From positions 556,837-620,836 of the forward strand of contig NZ_LMUX01000016.1 of assembly GCF_009765705.1 (NCBI RefSeq): a DNA stretch of 64,000 bases, given 5' to 3'. Of the stretch, positions 54,620 through 63,984 are shown one piece after another; the stretch's first letter is position 1, and every line of letters starts with the position of its first letter. The position numbers and the translations under genes were made by a program. This stretch comes from Burkholderia sp. L27(2015) (lineage in GTDB: Bacteria > Pseudomonadota > Gammaproteobacteria > Burkholderiales > Burkholderiaceae). The notes below the pieces were generated by a model. It made no database searches and was not told where the DNA came from. It saw nothing but the letters and a program-made list of their open reading frames with translations.

Positions 54620-56371
54620 GTGCACGGGAACGCATCACGAGGGGATTTCGCTGCAAACAACCGGCTATTGATGATTGCCGGGATTGCCGTCGTGGTGGGT
54701 GCCTTGAGCACCGTCACGGCTTATGTGCTGTTACATCTGATCCATTTCTTCACCAATCTGTTTTTCTTTCAAACCGTGTCCTGGGTGCAAAACTCGCCCG
54801 CGGCCAACCATCTGGGGCTGTGGATCATTCCGATACCGGTGATTGGCGGTCTGATCATCGGCCTGATCGCGCGCTTCGGATCCGAGGCGATTCGCGGCCA
54901 CGGCATTCCCGAGGCGATCGAAGCGATCTTGTTCGGCAAGAGCAAAATGTCGCCCAAGATCGCGGTGCTCAAGCCGCTGTCCTCGGCGATCGCGATCGGT
55001 AGCGGCGGTCCGTTCGGCGCGGAAGGCCCGATCATCATGACGGGCGGTGCGATCGGTTCCTTGATCGCACAGCATTTCCACTTGAGCGCGGGCGAGCGCA
55101 AGACCTTGCTTGTTGCGGGTGCTGTGGCGGGCATGACGGCGGTATTCGGCACGCCGATCGCAGCGGTGCTGCTTGCCGTGGAGTTGCTGCTGTTCGAACT
55201 GCGGCCTCGCAGCCTTTTGCCCGTTGCGATCGCGTGCGCGGTGGCCGGTTTCGCACGGCCTCTGTTGCTGGGGGCCGGTCCGCTGTTTCCGTTGCAGACG
55301 GCCACGATGGGTTCGCTGGGCCTGGTGTCTTGCGCGGTTGCAGGCCTGTTGACCGGTGCGTTGTCGTGGGGGTTGTCTACCTCGCTTTATAAGGTCGAGG
55401 ATTTATTTGGCAAACTGCCCATCCACTGGATGTGGTGGCCGGCGCTCGGCGGCGTGGCGGTCGGCATCGGTGGCTACTTCGAGCCGCGCGCGCTGGGCGT
55501 CGGCTACGACGTGATCGGCGACCTGCTCGCGAATCATCTTGCAATCAGCGTCGTCGTGGCTATCGTGCTGACCAAAGCGGTTATCTGGGTGATCGCACTC
55601 GGTTCCGGAACGTCGGGCGGCGTGCTGGCGCCGCTGTTGATGATGGGCGCAGGGTTGGGTGCTGTACTCGCGCCCATCATGCCCGGTGGCGACCCTGCGG
55701 TGTGGCCGCTGATTTTCATGGCGGCGGTGCTCGGCGGCATGATGCGCGCACCGATCATGTCGGTACTGTTCGCGTTCGAGCTCACGCATGATGCGAATGC
55801 GCTACTGCCGCTGCTGACTGCATCGGCCGTTGCCTATGGGTTCACGGTGCTGATGATGCGACGCTCCATCCTGACCGAAAAGATCGCGCGCCGCGGTTAT
55901 CACATCTATCGCGAGTACGGGATCGATCCGCTGGAGCGCCATTTTGTCGAAGAAGTGATGACGCGCGAGGTCGCGACGATCGATGCCGATGCCTTGATTG
56001 CCGACGTGCTGCTCAGCCACTTCGGCGAACGGCAAAGGCAGCGCGGCTACGCGGTGGTGCGCGGTGAAATATTGGTGGGCATGCTCGATCGCGCCACGCT
56101 GCTGGCCACGCAGGAGAGTCGCGCGGCGGTGAAGGTCGGTGACCTGTATGGCGCGAATGCTCCGGTCGTGGCACTGCCGGGAGAGACCTGCCGGACGATT
56201 TCTAATCGCTTGGCTGTTCACGCACTCGAACGTCTGCCTGTGGTTGCGCACGCGCAGTCTCACCGGCTCGTCGGTATCGTCAGTCGCAGCGACCTCGTCA
56301 AATTGTCTTCCGTGTCTGCCGACGAAGAGGATCGCCGCGAAGCTTTCCAACGCTTGCCGTTCGCGCGCTGA
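54620..56371 (+). CDS. ClC-family chloride channel/antiporter with CBS domains
   Basis: This 583-residue protein has about ten membrane helices and ClC motifs GHGIPEAIEAI, SGGPFGAEGPI (about 128-138, keeping the gating Glu) and GSGTSGGVLAPL. A C-terminal pair of CBS domains (about 450-580, VMTREVATIDADALIAD and GIVSRSDLV) follows, which regulate through adenine nucleotides. It uses a GTG start; GGAG lies 5 bases upstream. Transport of chloride or another anion, possibly coupled to protons, is expected. It follows the second palindrome by 57 bases. Confidence 0.95.
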   Translation: MHGNASRGDFAANNRLLMIAGIAVVVGALSTVTAYVLLHLIHFFTNLFFFQTVSWVQNSPAANHLGLWIIPIPVIGGLIIGLIARFGSEAIRGHGIPEAIEAILFGKSKMSPKIAVLKPLSSAIAIGSGGPFGAEGPIIMTGGAIGSLIAQHFHLSAGERKTLLVAGAVAGMTAVFGTPIAAVLLAVELLLFELRPRSLLPVAIACAVAGFARPLLLGAGPLFPLQTATMGSLGLVSCAVAGLLTGALSWGLSTSLYKVEDLFGKLPIHWMWWPALGGVAVGIGGYFEPRALGVGYDVIGDLLANHLAISVVVAIVLTKAVIWVIALGSGTSGGVLAPLLMMGAGLGAVLAPIMPGGDPAVWPLIFMAAVLGGMMRAPIMSVLFAFELTHDANALLPLLTASAVAYGFTVLMMRRSILTEKIARRGYHIYREYGIDPLERHFVEEVMTREVATIDADALIADVLLSHFGERQRQRGYAVVRGEILVGMLDRATLLATQESRAAVKVGDLYGANAPVVALPGETCRTISNRLAVHALERLPVVAHAQSHRLVGIVSRSDLVKLSSVSADEEDRREAFQRLPFAR

Positions 56372-56517
56372 AGGCAGGCGCGCAAATAATCGTTCGTGGA
56401 AAAACGGTCAGCCGCGAGAGACAGGCGATAATGCGTCAACGGTCAGGGCGAAGTGCGATCTTCGCCTATGCCAACCGGCGCCGGCTACCTCCAGATATTC
56501 TCGAACCAACAGCTTCC

Positions 56518-57060
56518 ATGACGCCAGCAGCAGATTCTCGTAAAACACTGAGCCCAGTCACCCGACTCCTTCTCACCGGCATCATGGTCGTCTTCCTGTT
56601 CATCGCAGGATGCATGGGATATCTCGGTCTCAAGACCTACCTGCTCGAAAGGGCGCAGCAGAGTTGGCCTACGGTGGACGCGACCATCGCAGCGGCTGAA
56701 ACGCAATCCTCGACTTCCGAGGACAAACAAGTCAGTTGGTCTCCCGTTTGGTCGTATTCCTATACGGTTGATGGAAAACCCTACCGTGCTCAAAGCAACG
56801 GCATCCCGGGCGGCTTCGATGCACATTGGTACGATTCCAGACCGGAAGCGCTGAACAACGGTTTGTCGCGGCCAGTCGGCAGCGCGGTCCATGCCTACTA
56901 TGACCCGGCTAATCCCCAACTGTCAGTGCTGGACCGAAGGACCCCCCGTGGCACCGACTGGGCACCGTTCGGGTTATCGATACTGGTAGTGCTCCTCTTC
57001 GGATTACTGATCGTGACCGGTTGTCGCGCGAAGAAAGTCCGTTGGAGCTTGGCTGACTGA
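56518..57060 (+). CDS. DUF3592-type membrane protein
   Basis: This 180-residue protein has a membrane helix near residues 14-38 (LLLTGIMVVFLFIAGCMGYL). A soluble region follows with WPTVDATI and YSYTVDGKPYRAQS, and YYDPANPQLSVLDRR is a typical DUF3592 signature. A second membrane helix is near the C-terminus (about 152-172). The function is unknown. The start at 56518 is chosen for its clean helix; a start at 56431 would add an untypical basic stretch. It follows the ClC gene by 146 bases. Confidence 0.8.
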   Translation: MTPAADSRKTLSPVTRLLLTGIMVVFLFIAGCMGYLGLKTYLLERAQQSWPTVDATIAAAETQSSTSEDKQVSWSPVWSYSYTVDGKPYRAQSNGIPGGFDAHWYDSRPEALNNGLSRPVGSAVHAYYDPANPQLSVLDRRTPRGTDWAPFGLSILVVLLFGLLIVTGCRAKKVRWSLAD

Positions 57061-57296
57061 ATATTTGATATTCGTCACGAACGCGCGGTCCGCTCGCTTT
57101 TGCAATCGTGCCATTTTCGCAACAGGAACGGCTTTGGCGAGTTCCTGGCGTATGCACAGCCCGATTATTTGATAATCTTAATTGTGAGTTGGGCCGGGGT
57201 TTAAGTCGTTCGGTTCTGTTCCGTTCCGCTTCTTGATACCCCGTGATACGCATGATCGATAGCAACAAACGAGTAGCCGATAACGGGGAGCTCATC

Positions 57297-57593
57297 ATGC
57301 AACATTGGATCGTGGATTGGCCTGTGCATTACGCACACACACCGGAAAAGCAGGCGGAGAAAGCGTTGCAGGAACTTCGCCTGGAACTTTTCCACGCCGA
57401 GCAGCGTGTTCTCGATGCTCAATTGCAAGCCGACTACTACCGGGCTCGACTGACCTTTTTTGAAGAGGTGGCCAAGCGCGGTATCGAACCCGTGTCGGAT
57501 CAGCGCAAAAGCCAGCAGGAAGGCTCACAGGCCTTGCGACCTTCGCCCAATTCCAGTAATTCCGGCGTGCCCAACAAGCTCACGGTAGCTTGA
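57297..57593 (+). CDS. Small coiled-coil protein
   Basis: This 98-residue protein has MQHWIVDWPVHYAHTPEKQAEK, then an amphipathic heptad-like stretch (about 22-55, LQELRLELFHAEQRVLDAQLQ), and a Ser/Pro/Asn-rich C-terminal tail. No known family is recognised. GGGGAG lies 6 bases before ATG 57297. The frame also opens at 57252. It is probably a structural or adaptor protein; this is a guess. Confidence 0.65.
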   Translation: MQHWIVDWPVHYAHTPEKQAEKALQELRLELFHAEQRVLDAQLQADYYRARLTFFEEVAKRGIEPVSDQRKSQQEGSQALRPSPNSSNSGVPNKLTVA

Positions 57594-57606
57594 GCGGTCG
57601 GCATTG

Positions 57607-57634
57607 CCGTTTGAAAATCGCCGTTTGAAAATCG
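57607..57634 (+). repeat. Tandem 14-bp duplication
   Basis: GCCGTTTGAAAATC repeated exactly twice, head to tail, downstream of the small coiled-coil gene. Confidence 0.75.
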
Positions 57635-57645
57635 CGATATCCGTA

Positions 57646-57680
57646 CCGTGCTGCTCGGCTAATCACCGAGCAGCACGGTG
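57646..57680. repeat. Perfect 14-bp inverted repeat
   Basis: ACCGTGCTGCTCGG (57646-57659) and CCGAGCAGCACGGT (57667-57680) around a 7-base loop. A strong hairpin downstream of the 57297 gene, with no T run in either direction. It may act as a factor-dependent terminator, an mRNA-stabilising hairpin or a protein site. Confidence 0.7.
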
Positions 57681-57855
57681 AGTTATCGATCGATCCGTTA
57701 TAGCTTGATACTGCGCAGCGCGCTTTCGATAGCGTGCCCGTGCGCGTACTCACGTCCCGCCATGAATCGGGTTTCGCCGAAATCGTATGCACGCGGCGCC
57801 GCACGGATTCCATTATCCTATTGGCTGTTCCAAACCAATATCCAAGCTGAGTACC

Positions 57856-58419
57856 ATGAACGCAAACGCCGCCGAGCACTCGACAGCAGCAACCGCTGCT
57901 GCTGCCGCTCTCAACACCATCGCCCCAGATGTCTGGTCGCAGCATCTTCCGCCCAGCGTATGCGAGCACCTCGCCAACCTCGATGTCACCGTGTTCCTGG
58001 TCGATGACGACGCGTCCGATACCGCTCAATTCAGTGAGCGCTACGGTTTCGGGCTGGAGGTTTGCGCCAATACGATTGTTGTGCGCACCAAGACCGCAGT
58101 GGGCGAACAATACGCCGCTGTCGTGTCGCTAGGCTCGCGTCGGCTGGACGTTAATGGGCTGGTGAAAGCTGCGCTGGGGGCGCGGCGCATTTCATTCGCG
58201 AAGCGCGAGGATGCGGTGGAGCACAGCAAGATGGAGTTCGGTGGGATCACCGCATTTGGTTTGCCCAGCGACTGGACTATCCTGGTCGACGCCGCCGTGA
58301 TGGCGTGCCCGCAAGTAGTCATGGGCGCAGGCGTGCGTGCAGCGAAGCTGCTATTGCAGCCCAGCGCTTTGCTCAGCCTGAGCAATGTCAGCGTGGCGGA
58401 GCTTACCGAAAAAGCCTGA
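57856..58419 (+). CDS. YbaK/EbsC-type aminoacyl-tRNA deacylase
   Basis: This 187-residue protein has an Ala/Thr-rich N-terminus and then the YbaK fold: NTIVVRTKTAVGEQYAAVVSLGSRRLDVNGLVKAALGA, HSKMEFGGITAFGLPSDWTILVDAAV and VVMGAGVRAAKLLLQPSAL. These proteins hydrolyse misacylated tRNAs such as Cys-tRNA-Pro. The ATG at 57856 is preferred over 57787. It stands alone after the inverted repeat. The exact tRNA substrate cannot be told by eye. Confidence 0.88.
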   Translation: MNANAAEHSTAATAAAAALNTIAPDVWSQHLPPSVCEHLANLDVTVFLVDDDASDTAQFSERYGFGLEVCANTIVVRTKTAVGEQYAAVVSLGSRRLDVNGLVKAALGARRISFAKREDAVEHSKMEFGGITAFGLPSDWTILVDAAVMACPQVVMGAGVRAAKLLLQPSALLSLSNVSVAELTEKA

Positions 58420-58508
58420 CGCGATGAGTCCCTGCTGTGCCCATGACCGATGCCGATCGGTGGTGGCGACGGGCTGAGCGCGGATCTGCGCACGCAGCCA
58501 ACCGCCCG

Positions 58509-59114
58509 CTAGCCGGCGCGCAGTTCCGATAAAAACGCGCGGTGATCCATAGGCCGCGAGAACATCGGAAGATTCTTCTCGAAGGTAAAGCGTTGCTCTT
58601 CTTCGCCGACGGTCGCCGTGCAATCGGTGAGCGACACGACCTGATAGCCGCGTTCATAACCGGTGCGCACGGTCGATTCCACGCAGCAGTTCGTCAGGAA
58701 GCCTCCGACCACCAGATGCTCGATACCCTTGCTGCGCAAGATGAAGTCGAGGTTGGTGCTCGCGAACACATCGAGACCGCGTTTGCCTTCGATCACGATA
58801 TCGCCTGGGCGGGGCGCGAGCTCGTTGACGATCGCGGCGCCCCACGTACCGGCACGAAAAGCGTGGCCGTCCACGACGCCTTTCAGGATCCCATACGGCG
58901 CCGCCGTAATCTCGTGGTAACCCTCGGCGAAGGCGATCGGTGCGAACATGATCGTCGCACCCAATGCGCGTGCCTGCGTGGCCGCCTCCACGCTGTTGGC
59001 GAGCATATTGGTGCTGGCCATGACCCCCTTCACCGCGTCGTACATGGCGCCGCCGGGGGAGACAAAATCGTTCTGGTATTCAATCAGCAGCAAAGCCGTC
59101 GTCTTGGGATTCAT
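58509..59114 (-). CDS. Isochorismatase-family cysteine hydrolase
   Basis: This 201-residue hydrolase contains LLLIEYQNDFVSPGG, then GKRGLDVFASTNLDF with the catalytic Lys, and GGFLTNCCVEST with the nucleophile Cys near residue 142. The first catalytic position is Glu, where nicotinamidase-type members have Asp; many of this subgroup do. It cleaves an amide or similar bond; the substrate is unknown. It ends the minus-strand block and may belong to the catabolic operon upstream, from which it is separated by 123 bases. Confidence 0.88.
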   Translation of the reverse strand: MNPKTTALLLIEYQNDFVSPGGAMYDAVKGVMASTNMLANSVEAATQARALGATIMFAPIAFAEGYHEITAAPYGILKGVVDGHAFRAGTWGAAIVNELAPRPGDIVIEGKRGLDVFASTNLDFILRSKGIEHLVVGGFLTNCCVESTVRTGYERGYQVVSLTDCTATVGEEEQRFTFEKNLPMFSRPMDHRAFLSELRAG

Positions 59115-59171
59115 GGTCGCTCCAGGCTGGAAGGTTTACCTGCAATGCCTGTGAATCATAGACGATTAATA

Positions 59172-59217
59172 GGCCAACGCGGGGCCAACGCGAGTCGAAT
59201 GCGAGTCGAATGCGAGC
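59172..59217 (+). repeat. Short tandem duplications
   Basis: GGCCAACGCG occurs at 59172-59181 and 59183-59192. GCGAGTCGAAT occurs at 59190-59200 and 59201-59211, followed by a partial GCGAG. They lie between the hydrolase and the CoA-ligase gene. Confidence 0.7.
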
Positions 59218-59236
59218 AAACCCGGTCACTGTGAAA

Positions 59237-60874
59237 TCACATGGCCCGTAGCGCAAAGCGTTTGAGCTTGCCCGTCTCGGTCACAGGCAGCGCATCGACG
59301 AATTCGATCGCGCGTGGGTACTTATAGGGGGCGACCGAATTTTTAACGAAGCTCTGCAGCTCGGCGATCAGTTGTTTGCTGGGCGCATACCCCGCCCGCA
59401 GCACGACGAACGCCTTGACGATTTGCCCGCGCTCTTCATCGGCGATACCCACCACGCCGCATTCGGCTACCGCGTCGTGCTGCATCAACGCGCTCTCGAC
59501 CTCCGGCCCCGAGATGTTGTAGCCCGCCGAGATAATCATGTCGTCGGCGCGCGATTGGTAGAACACGTAGCCGTCGGCGTCCATGTAGGCGGCGTCGCCC
59601 GGCAGGTTCCAGCCATCGCGCACGAACTTCTGCTGCCGTTCGTCGCTCAGGTAGCGGCAACCGGTCGGGCCGCGCACCGCCAGCAAGCCGATGGTGCCGG
59701 GCGGCACCGGCTGCATTTGGTCGTCGACCACCTGCACGACATACCCCGGTATCGCTTTGCCGATGGCATGTCGCCGCGAATCGGCTCCAGCGCTTGAAAT
59801 AAAGATGTGGATCAGCTCGGTGCCGCCGATGCCGTCTATCATGTCGATGCCGCTGGCCTGACGCCATAGCTCGCGTGTCGAGTCGGGCAGCGCTTCGCCG
59901 GCCGATACGGTTTTCTTCAGGCTCGATACGTCATAGCGCGACAGCAAGGGCGCCATCTGCCGATAGAACGTCGGTGCGGTAAAGACGATCGTGGCGTGAA
60001 ACCGCGCGATCGTTTGCACGAGCGTCTCGGGTGTAAGCCGCTCGATCAGCACCGTCGACGCGCCGACTCTGAGCGGAAAGCACAACAGGCCGCCCAGGCC
60101 GAACGTGAACGCCAGGGGCGGCGTGCCGCAAAAGACGTCGTCGGCAGTCGGCTTGAGCACATGGCGCGGGAAGAGGTCGCACATCGCCAATACATCGCGA
60201 TGAAAGTGCATGCAGCCTTTAGGCATACCGGTGGTGCCGCTGGTGAAGGCGATCAGGCAGACATCGTCAGCGGCCGTGTCGCACGCGTCGAATTGCTCCG
60301 GCTTTCCTGCGGCCACACACTCCAGCGAGTCAGCGGCGTCGTCATGAAAAAGGCGCACCTGCTGCAAATCGGCGCAAAAGTATTCATCGCCAGGCGTGCT
60401 GCATTTCGCCAGCTCCTCGATCAGGCGCGCGTCGCACAGCGCCGCGCTCACCTTTGCGCGATCGATGATCTGCTTGAGTTCCTTGGCGCGCAGCAGCGGC
60501 ATGGTCGGCACGACCACCAGGCCCGCCTTGATGCAGGCGAGAAACGCGATGGCCATATTCAGCGTATTCGGTCCGCGCAGCAACACCCGATTGCCCGGCT
60601 GCAAACCCATGTCCTCGACCAGCACGTGCGCGCTCTGGTTCACGCGTGCCAGCAACGCGTTGTAGGTGATAGCCAACGGCTGGCCGTCCAGATCGGACCA
60701 GATCGCCGGGCGCTCGCCATGCCCCGCCGTGATCGTGCCATCGAGCAATTCAGTCGCGCAATTGATGCGGGCTGCATACGCGACATCCGGATTCTCGAGC
60801 AGCATAACGGGCCAATGTTCGGCGCGCGGCAGGTTATCGCGAGCAAAGGTATCGACGTGAGCGGACAGTTCCAT
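59237..60874 (-). CDS. Benzoate/2-aminobenzoate-type CoA ligase
   Basis: This 545-residue acyl-adenylate enzyme has the P-loop-like FTSGTTGMPKG near residues 210-220. GIGGTELIHIF, LPGDAAYMDADGYVFYQSRADDMI and a C-terminal TETGKLKRF with the catalytic Lys follow. It makes an aromatic acyl-AMP and then the CoA thioester. Sequence type and neighbours (RidA, thioesterase, acyl-CoA dehydrogenase, enoyl-CoA hydratase) match the 2-aminobenzoate (anthranilate) CoA pathway known from Azoarcus and relatives. Benzoate or another aryl acid is the alternative substrate. Confidence 0.9.
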   Translation of the reverse strand: MELSAHVDTFARDNLPRAEHWPVMLLENPDVAYAARINCATELLDGTITAGHGERPAIWSDLDGQPLAITYNALLARVNQSAHVLVEDMGLQPGNRVLLRGPNTLNMAIAFLACIKAGLVVVPTMPLLRAKELKQIIDRAKVSAALCDARLIEELAKCSTPGDEYFCADLQQVRLFHDDAADSLECVAAGKPEQFDACDTAADDVCLIAFTSGTTGMPKGCMHFHRDVLAMCDLFPRHVLKPTADDVFCGTPPLAFTFGLGGLLCFPLRVGASTVLIERLTPETLVQTIARFHATIVFTAPTFYRQMAPLLSRYDVSSLKKTVSAGEALPDSTRELWRQASGIDMIDGIGGTELIHIFISSAGADSRRHAIGKAIPGYVVQVVDDQMQPVPPGTIGLLAVRGPTGCRYLSDERQQKFVRDGWNLPGDAAYMDADGYVFYQSRADDMIISAGYNISGPEVESALMQHDAVAECGVVGIADEERGQIVKAFVVLRAGYAPSKQLIAELQSFVKNSVAPYKYPRAIEFVDALPVTETGKLKRFALRAM

Positions 60875-60958
60875 CCTGATCTCCTGGAGAGGGACGAGGC
60901 AATTGAGGTTGAAGGTGGCTTAAGTGTTAGCGGGGCAGTGAAACAGGTGCAGTGAAAC

Positions 60959-61357
60959 TTACGATAGCGGGATCACCGCAGTGGCCTCGATCTCGACCTT
61001 GGCTTGGTCTTCGATCAATGCGACCACCTGGACCGCGCTCATCGCGATGTCGTAATTGCCGATCACTTCGCGAAACGCGCGGCCGATCTCCTTGGCTGAT
61101 GCGAGGTAGTCGCGTTTATCCGTCACATACCACGTCATGCGCACCAGATGCGCAGGGCGCCCACCGGCTTGTTCGAGCACGGCGACCACGTTTTGCAACG
61201 CCTGCCGGGTCTGTGCGGCCAGGTCTGTGCTCTGGAATTGCGCTTGCGCGTCCCAGCCGATCTGGCCGGCAATAAAGACTTGCGTACCCACTGCTGCGAC
61301 GCCGTTGGCGTAGCCACGCGGCTTGATCCAGCTCGGCGGCAAAAGCGTTTTCTTCAT
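60959..61357 (-). CDS. RidA-family protein (enamine/imine deaminase type)
   Basis: This 132-residue trimeric protein of the YjgF/RidA family contains GQIGWDAQAQF, LAAQTRQALQNVVAVLEQAGG and a C-terminal VEIEATAVIPL. RidA members hydrolyse reactive enamines and imines; in a 2-aminobenzoyl-CoA route this could remove an imine intermediate. ATG 61357 overlaps the thioesterase stop by four bases (ATGA), so the start is firm although the frame is open to 61765. Confidence 0.92.
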   Translation of the reverse strand: MKKTLLPPSWIKPRGYANGVAAVGTQVFIAGQIGWDAQAQFQSTDLAAQTRQALQNVVAVLEQAGGRPAHLVRMTWYVTDKRDYLASAKEIGRAFREVIGNYDIAMSAVQVVALIEDQAKVEIEATAVIPLS

Positions 61358-61821
61358 GGTGTCGTGTCCTTGATGGTTGCGCAGTGTTGGGATTGTTCTG
61401 AGTGAAAGGGCGTGAGCGCCGTGCGGATATCCGCTGGAATGTCGATCGCCGCACCGCTTTCGAGCGAGGTGGTGACGAGTACCTGGGTTGCGATGAATCG
61501 CGTTTGTTCTTGTGCACGCCCGGTAATCTCGATGCGCAGCGACGAGCGTCCGACGTGCAGCAAGGCCAGTGAGAGCGTGACGACTTCGCCCATGCGGCTG
61601 GGCTTCGAGAACGTGCAGTCCAGTTTCACGATGGGCAGCCCGACCCGGCGCACGCTTATCATGTGTGCGTAATCGATGTGCAGTGCTTCGTTGAACCAGT
61701 CTTCGACGAGGCCATTGGTTAGCACCAGGTATTGCGGAAAGAACACGATGCCGGCCGGGTCGCAATGGGCGAAGCGGATTTTGACGGGGCGCGAAAACGT
61801 CGCGGGTTGGAGGGCGGTCAT
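61354..61821 (-). CDS. 4-hydroxybenzoyl-CoA-type thioesterase (hotdog fold)
   Basis: The 155-residue hotdog thioesterase has the active-site motif [13 protein letters not shown] (about residues 19-31, Asp 21), as in 4-hydroxybenzoyl-CoA thioesterase and YbgC. It releases free acid from a CoA thioester, a safety valve in aromatic CoA pathways. Start 61821 and stop 61354 overlap the neighbours by four bases on each side, showing a tightly coupled operon. Confidence 0.93.
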   Translation of the reverse strand: MTALQPATFSRPVKIRFAHCDPAGIVFFPQYLVLTNGLVEDWFNEALHIDYAHMISVRRVGLPIVKLDCTFSKPSRMGEVVTLSLALLHVGRSSLRIEITGRAQEQTRFIATQVLVTTSLESGAAIDIPADIRTALTPFHSEQSQHCATIKDTTP

Positions 61822-63131
61822 GGTGCGCTGCCGTCCGAGTGTTGCGCGAGCTTGGTGCTTTCCGCGTGCTTCGCGTGTTCCTTCAGCAGGTCGCGGCCGA
61901 CGATAAGTTGTTGGACTTCGGTCGCGCCTTCGTAGATGCGCAGCGCGCGGATCTCGCGATACAACTGCTCGACCACCACGCCGCTTTGCACACCGGCGCC
62001 GCCCCACAACTGCACGGCGGCATCGATGACTTGCTGTGCGCCTTCGCTGGCCTGCCACTTCGCCAGCGCTGCTTCACGCGTGACGTTTTTCCCATGATCG
62101 CGCAACCACGCGGCGCGATAGACCAGCAGGGCGGAACTGTCTATCGTCAACGCCATTTGCGCGAGCTTGGCCTGCGTGAGCTGGAAATCGCCGAGCGTCT
62201 GGCCGAACATCGGGCGCGATGCGGCGCGCGCGAGACCTTCCTGCATGGCGCGGCGTGCGAAACCGAGCGACGCGGCCGCCACCGAAGTGCGAAAGATGTC
62301 GAGCGTGCGCATGGCGATCTTGAAGCCTTCTGCACGCGCGCCGAGCAGTTGACCACGCGGTACCCGCGCGCCATCGAAATGCAGCCGGGCAAGCGGATGC
62401 GGGGCGATCACGTCGATGCGTTCGGCGATCTCGAGGCCGGGCGTGTCGGCGTCGACGATGAACGCGCTGATGCCGCGCGCGCCCGGCGCTTCGCCAGTGC
62501 GTGCAAACACTACGTAGAAATCGGCGATGCCGCCGTTCGAGATCCAGGTCTTGTCGCCGTCGAGGATGTAGTGTTCGCCGGCCTCATCGAGGCGTGCGCT
62601 CAGCGCCATGGCGGCGACGTCCGATCCGGCCTGCGGCTCCGATAGCGCAAACGCGGCGATCGCGGTGCCGCTGGCGACGCGCGGTAAATAGCGCTGCTTT
62701 TGTTCATGCGTGCCGGCCAGCGATATGGCGCCGGAGCCCAGGCCCTGCATGGCGAGCGCAAAGTCGGCCAGCCCCGAGTGTTTCGCGAGGGTTTCGCGCA
62801 GCAAGCACACGGCCCGCGTGTCTATCGTATCGCCGTGGCCGCCATAGGCCGTGCCGCCGACACCGTATTTCAACCAGCCCGCAGCGCCGAGCTCGCGCAC
62901 CAAGTGGCGGCAGGTGGCGTCGACATCGTCGTGGCCGGTCTTGCTCAGATGCGCGGCCGCCCATGCATCGATCCGGGTAGCGAGTTCGCGGTGACGGTCT
63001 TCAAAGAACGGCCAATCGAGCGGACTGTTCTCGACGGCGGCCGGGCTCGCGTTGGAGCCAGTCGCAGGCTTGGCCTGCGGGCCCGGGTTTGCAGGCTCGG
63101 CCTGCGACGCCAAATTGGCTTTGTCGGTCAC
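61818..63131 (-). CDS. Acyl-CoA dehydrogenase
   Basis: This 437-residue flavoprotein has an Ala/Pro-rich N-terminal tail of about 45 residues. The FAD-dependent core includes [15 protein letters not shown] near 165, KTWISNGG, and [14 protein letters not shown] near 400 in the catalytic-Glu region. It introduces a double bond next to the CoA ester. The GTG start at 63131 lies one base after the preceding gene's stop, with GAGGGG upstream. The N-terminal tail is unusual for the family and may be disordered. Confidence 0.92.
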   Translation of the reverse strand: MTDKANLASQAEPANPGPQAKPATGSNASPAAVENSPLDWPFFEDRHRELATRIDAWAAAHLSKTGHDDVDATCRHLVRELGAAGWLKYGVGGTAYGGHGDTIDTRAVCLLRETLAKHSGLADFALAMQGLGSGAISLAGTHEQKQRYLPRVASGTAIAAFALSEPQAGSDVAAMALSARLDEAGEHYILDGDKTWISNGGIADFYVVFARTGEAPGARGISAFIVDADTPGLEIAERIDVIAPHPLARLHFDGARVPRGQLLGARAEGFKIAMRTLDIFRTSVAAASLGFARRAMQEGLARAASRPMFGQTLGDFQLTQAKLAQMALTIDSSALLVYRAAWLRDHGKNVTREAALAKWQASEGAQQVIDAAVQLWGGAGVQSGVVVEQLYREIRALRIYEGATEVQQLIVGRDLLKEHAKHAESTKLAQHSDGSAP

Positions 63132-63132
63132 G

Positions 63133-63984
63133 TCAGTTCCCCTCGAATACCGGCGACGACTTCGCGGCAAACGCGCGATAGGCGCGCTCGAAGTCCTGCG
63201 TTGCCATGCAGACCGCTTGCGCCTGCGCTTCGGCCTCGATCGCGTCGTCCACGCTCAGGCTCCACTCCTGATGCAACATTTTCTTGGTGATGCCGTGCGC
63301 GAAGGTCGGACCCGCAGCGATTTCCGTCGCGAGCTTGCGCGCGTCGGCGAGCACGGTCTCGGGTTCGCACAGGCGGTTGTAGAAGCCCCAGGTGTACGCC
63401 TCTTCACCACTCGCCGAGCGGCCGGTGAACAGCAGTTCGGACGCGCGGCCCTGGCCGATGATGCGCGGCAGGATCGCGCAGGCGCCCATGTCGCAGCCGG
63501 CCAGACCGACGCGTGAAAACAGGAAGGCCAATTTGCTGCGCGCGGTGCCCAGGCGCAGGTCCGAGGCCATCGCGAGGATCGCGCCGGCTCCGGCGCACAC
63601 GCCATCGACAGCGGCCACGATGGGCTGTGGACAATGACGCATCGCTTTGACAAGATCGCCCGTCATGCGTGTGAAGAGCAGCAATTCAGGCATAGGCAAA
63701 CCGATCAGCGGCGCGATGATTTCATGGACGTCGCCGCCCGAGCAGAAGTTGTTGCCGGCGCCATGGATCACGACGGTCTTGACGTCGGTGGCATAGGCGA
63801 GCTGGCGAAACAGGTCGCGCAGCTCCGCGTACGATTCGAACGTGAGCGGGTTTTTGCGCTCGGGGCGATTCAATTCGATCGTGCCGACTTTGCCCTGGAC
63901 CGACCATAGGAAATGACGAGCCTGGTAATCGGCTAACGTCGTACGGTTACCGGCCAGCAAGGCGTCGGCTGATGATGCTGTCAT
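63133..63984 (-). CDS. Enoyl-CoA hydratase/isomerase-family protein
   Basis: This 283-residue crotonase-fold protein contains [15 protein letters not shown] (about 74-88), the CoA/oxyanion site, and [41 protein letters not shown] replaces the usual catalytic Glu pair region, with Asp present. In aromatic CoA operons such a protein hydrates or cleaves ring-derived acyl-CoA. ATG 63984 begins near the right edge of the window; the rest of the operon lies beyond it. Confidence 0.92.
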   Translation of the reverse strand: MTASSADALLAGNRTTLADYQARHFLWSVQGKVGTIELNRPERKNPLTFESYAELRDLFRQLAYATDVKTVVIHGAGNNFCSGGDVHEIIAPLIGLPMPELLLFTRMTGDLVKAMRHCPQPIVAAVDGVCAGAGAILAMASDLRLGTARSKLAFLFSRVGLAGCDMGACAILPRIIGQGRASELLFTGRSASGEEAYTWGFYNRLCEPETVLADARKLATEIAAGPTFAHGITKKMLHQEWSLSVDDAIEAEAQAQAVCMATQDFERAYRAFAAKSSPVFEGN

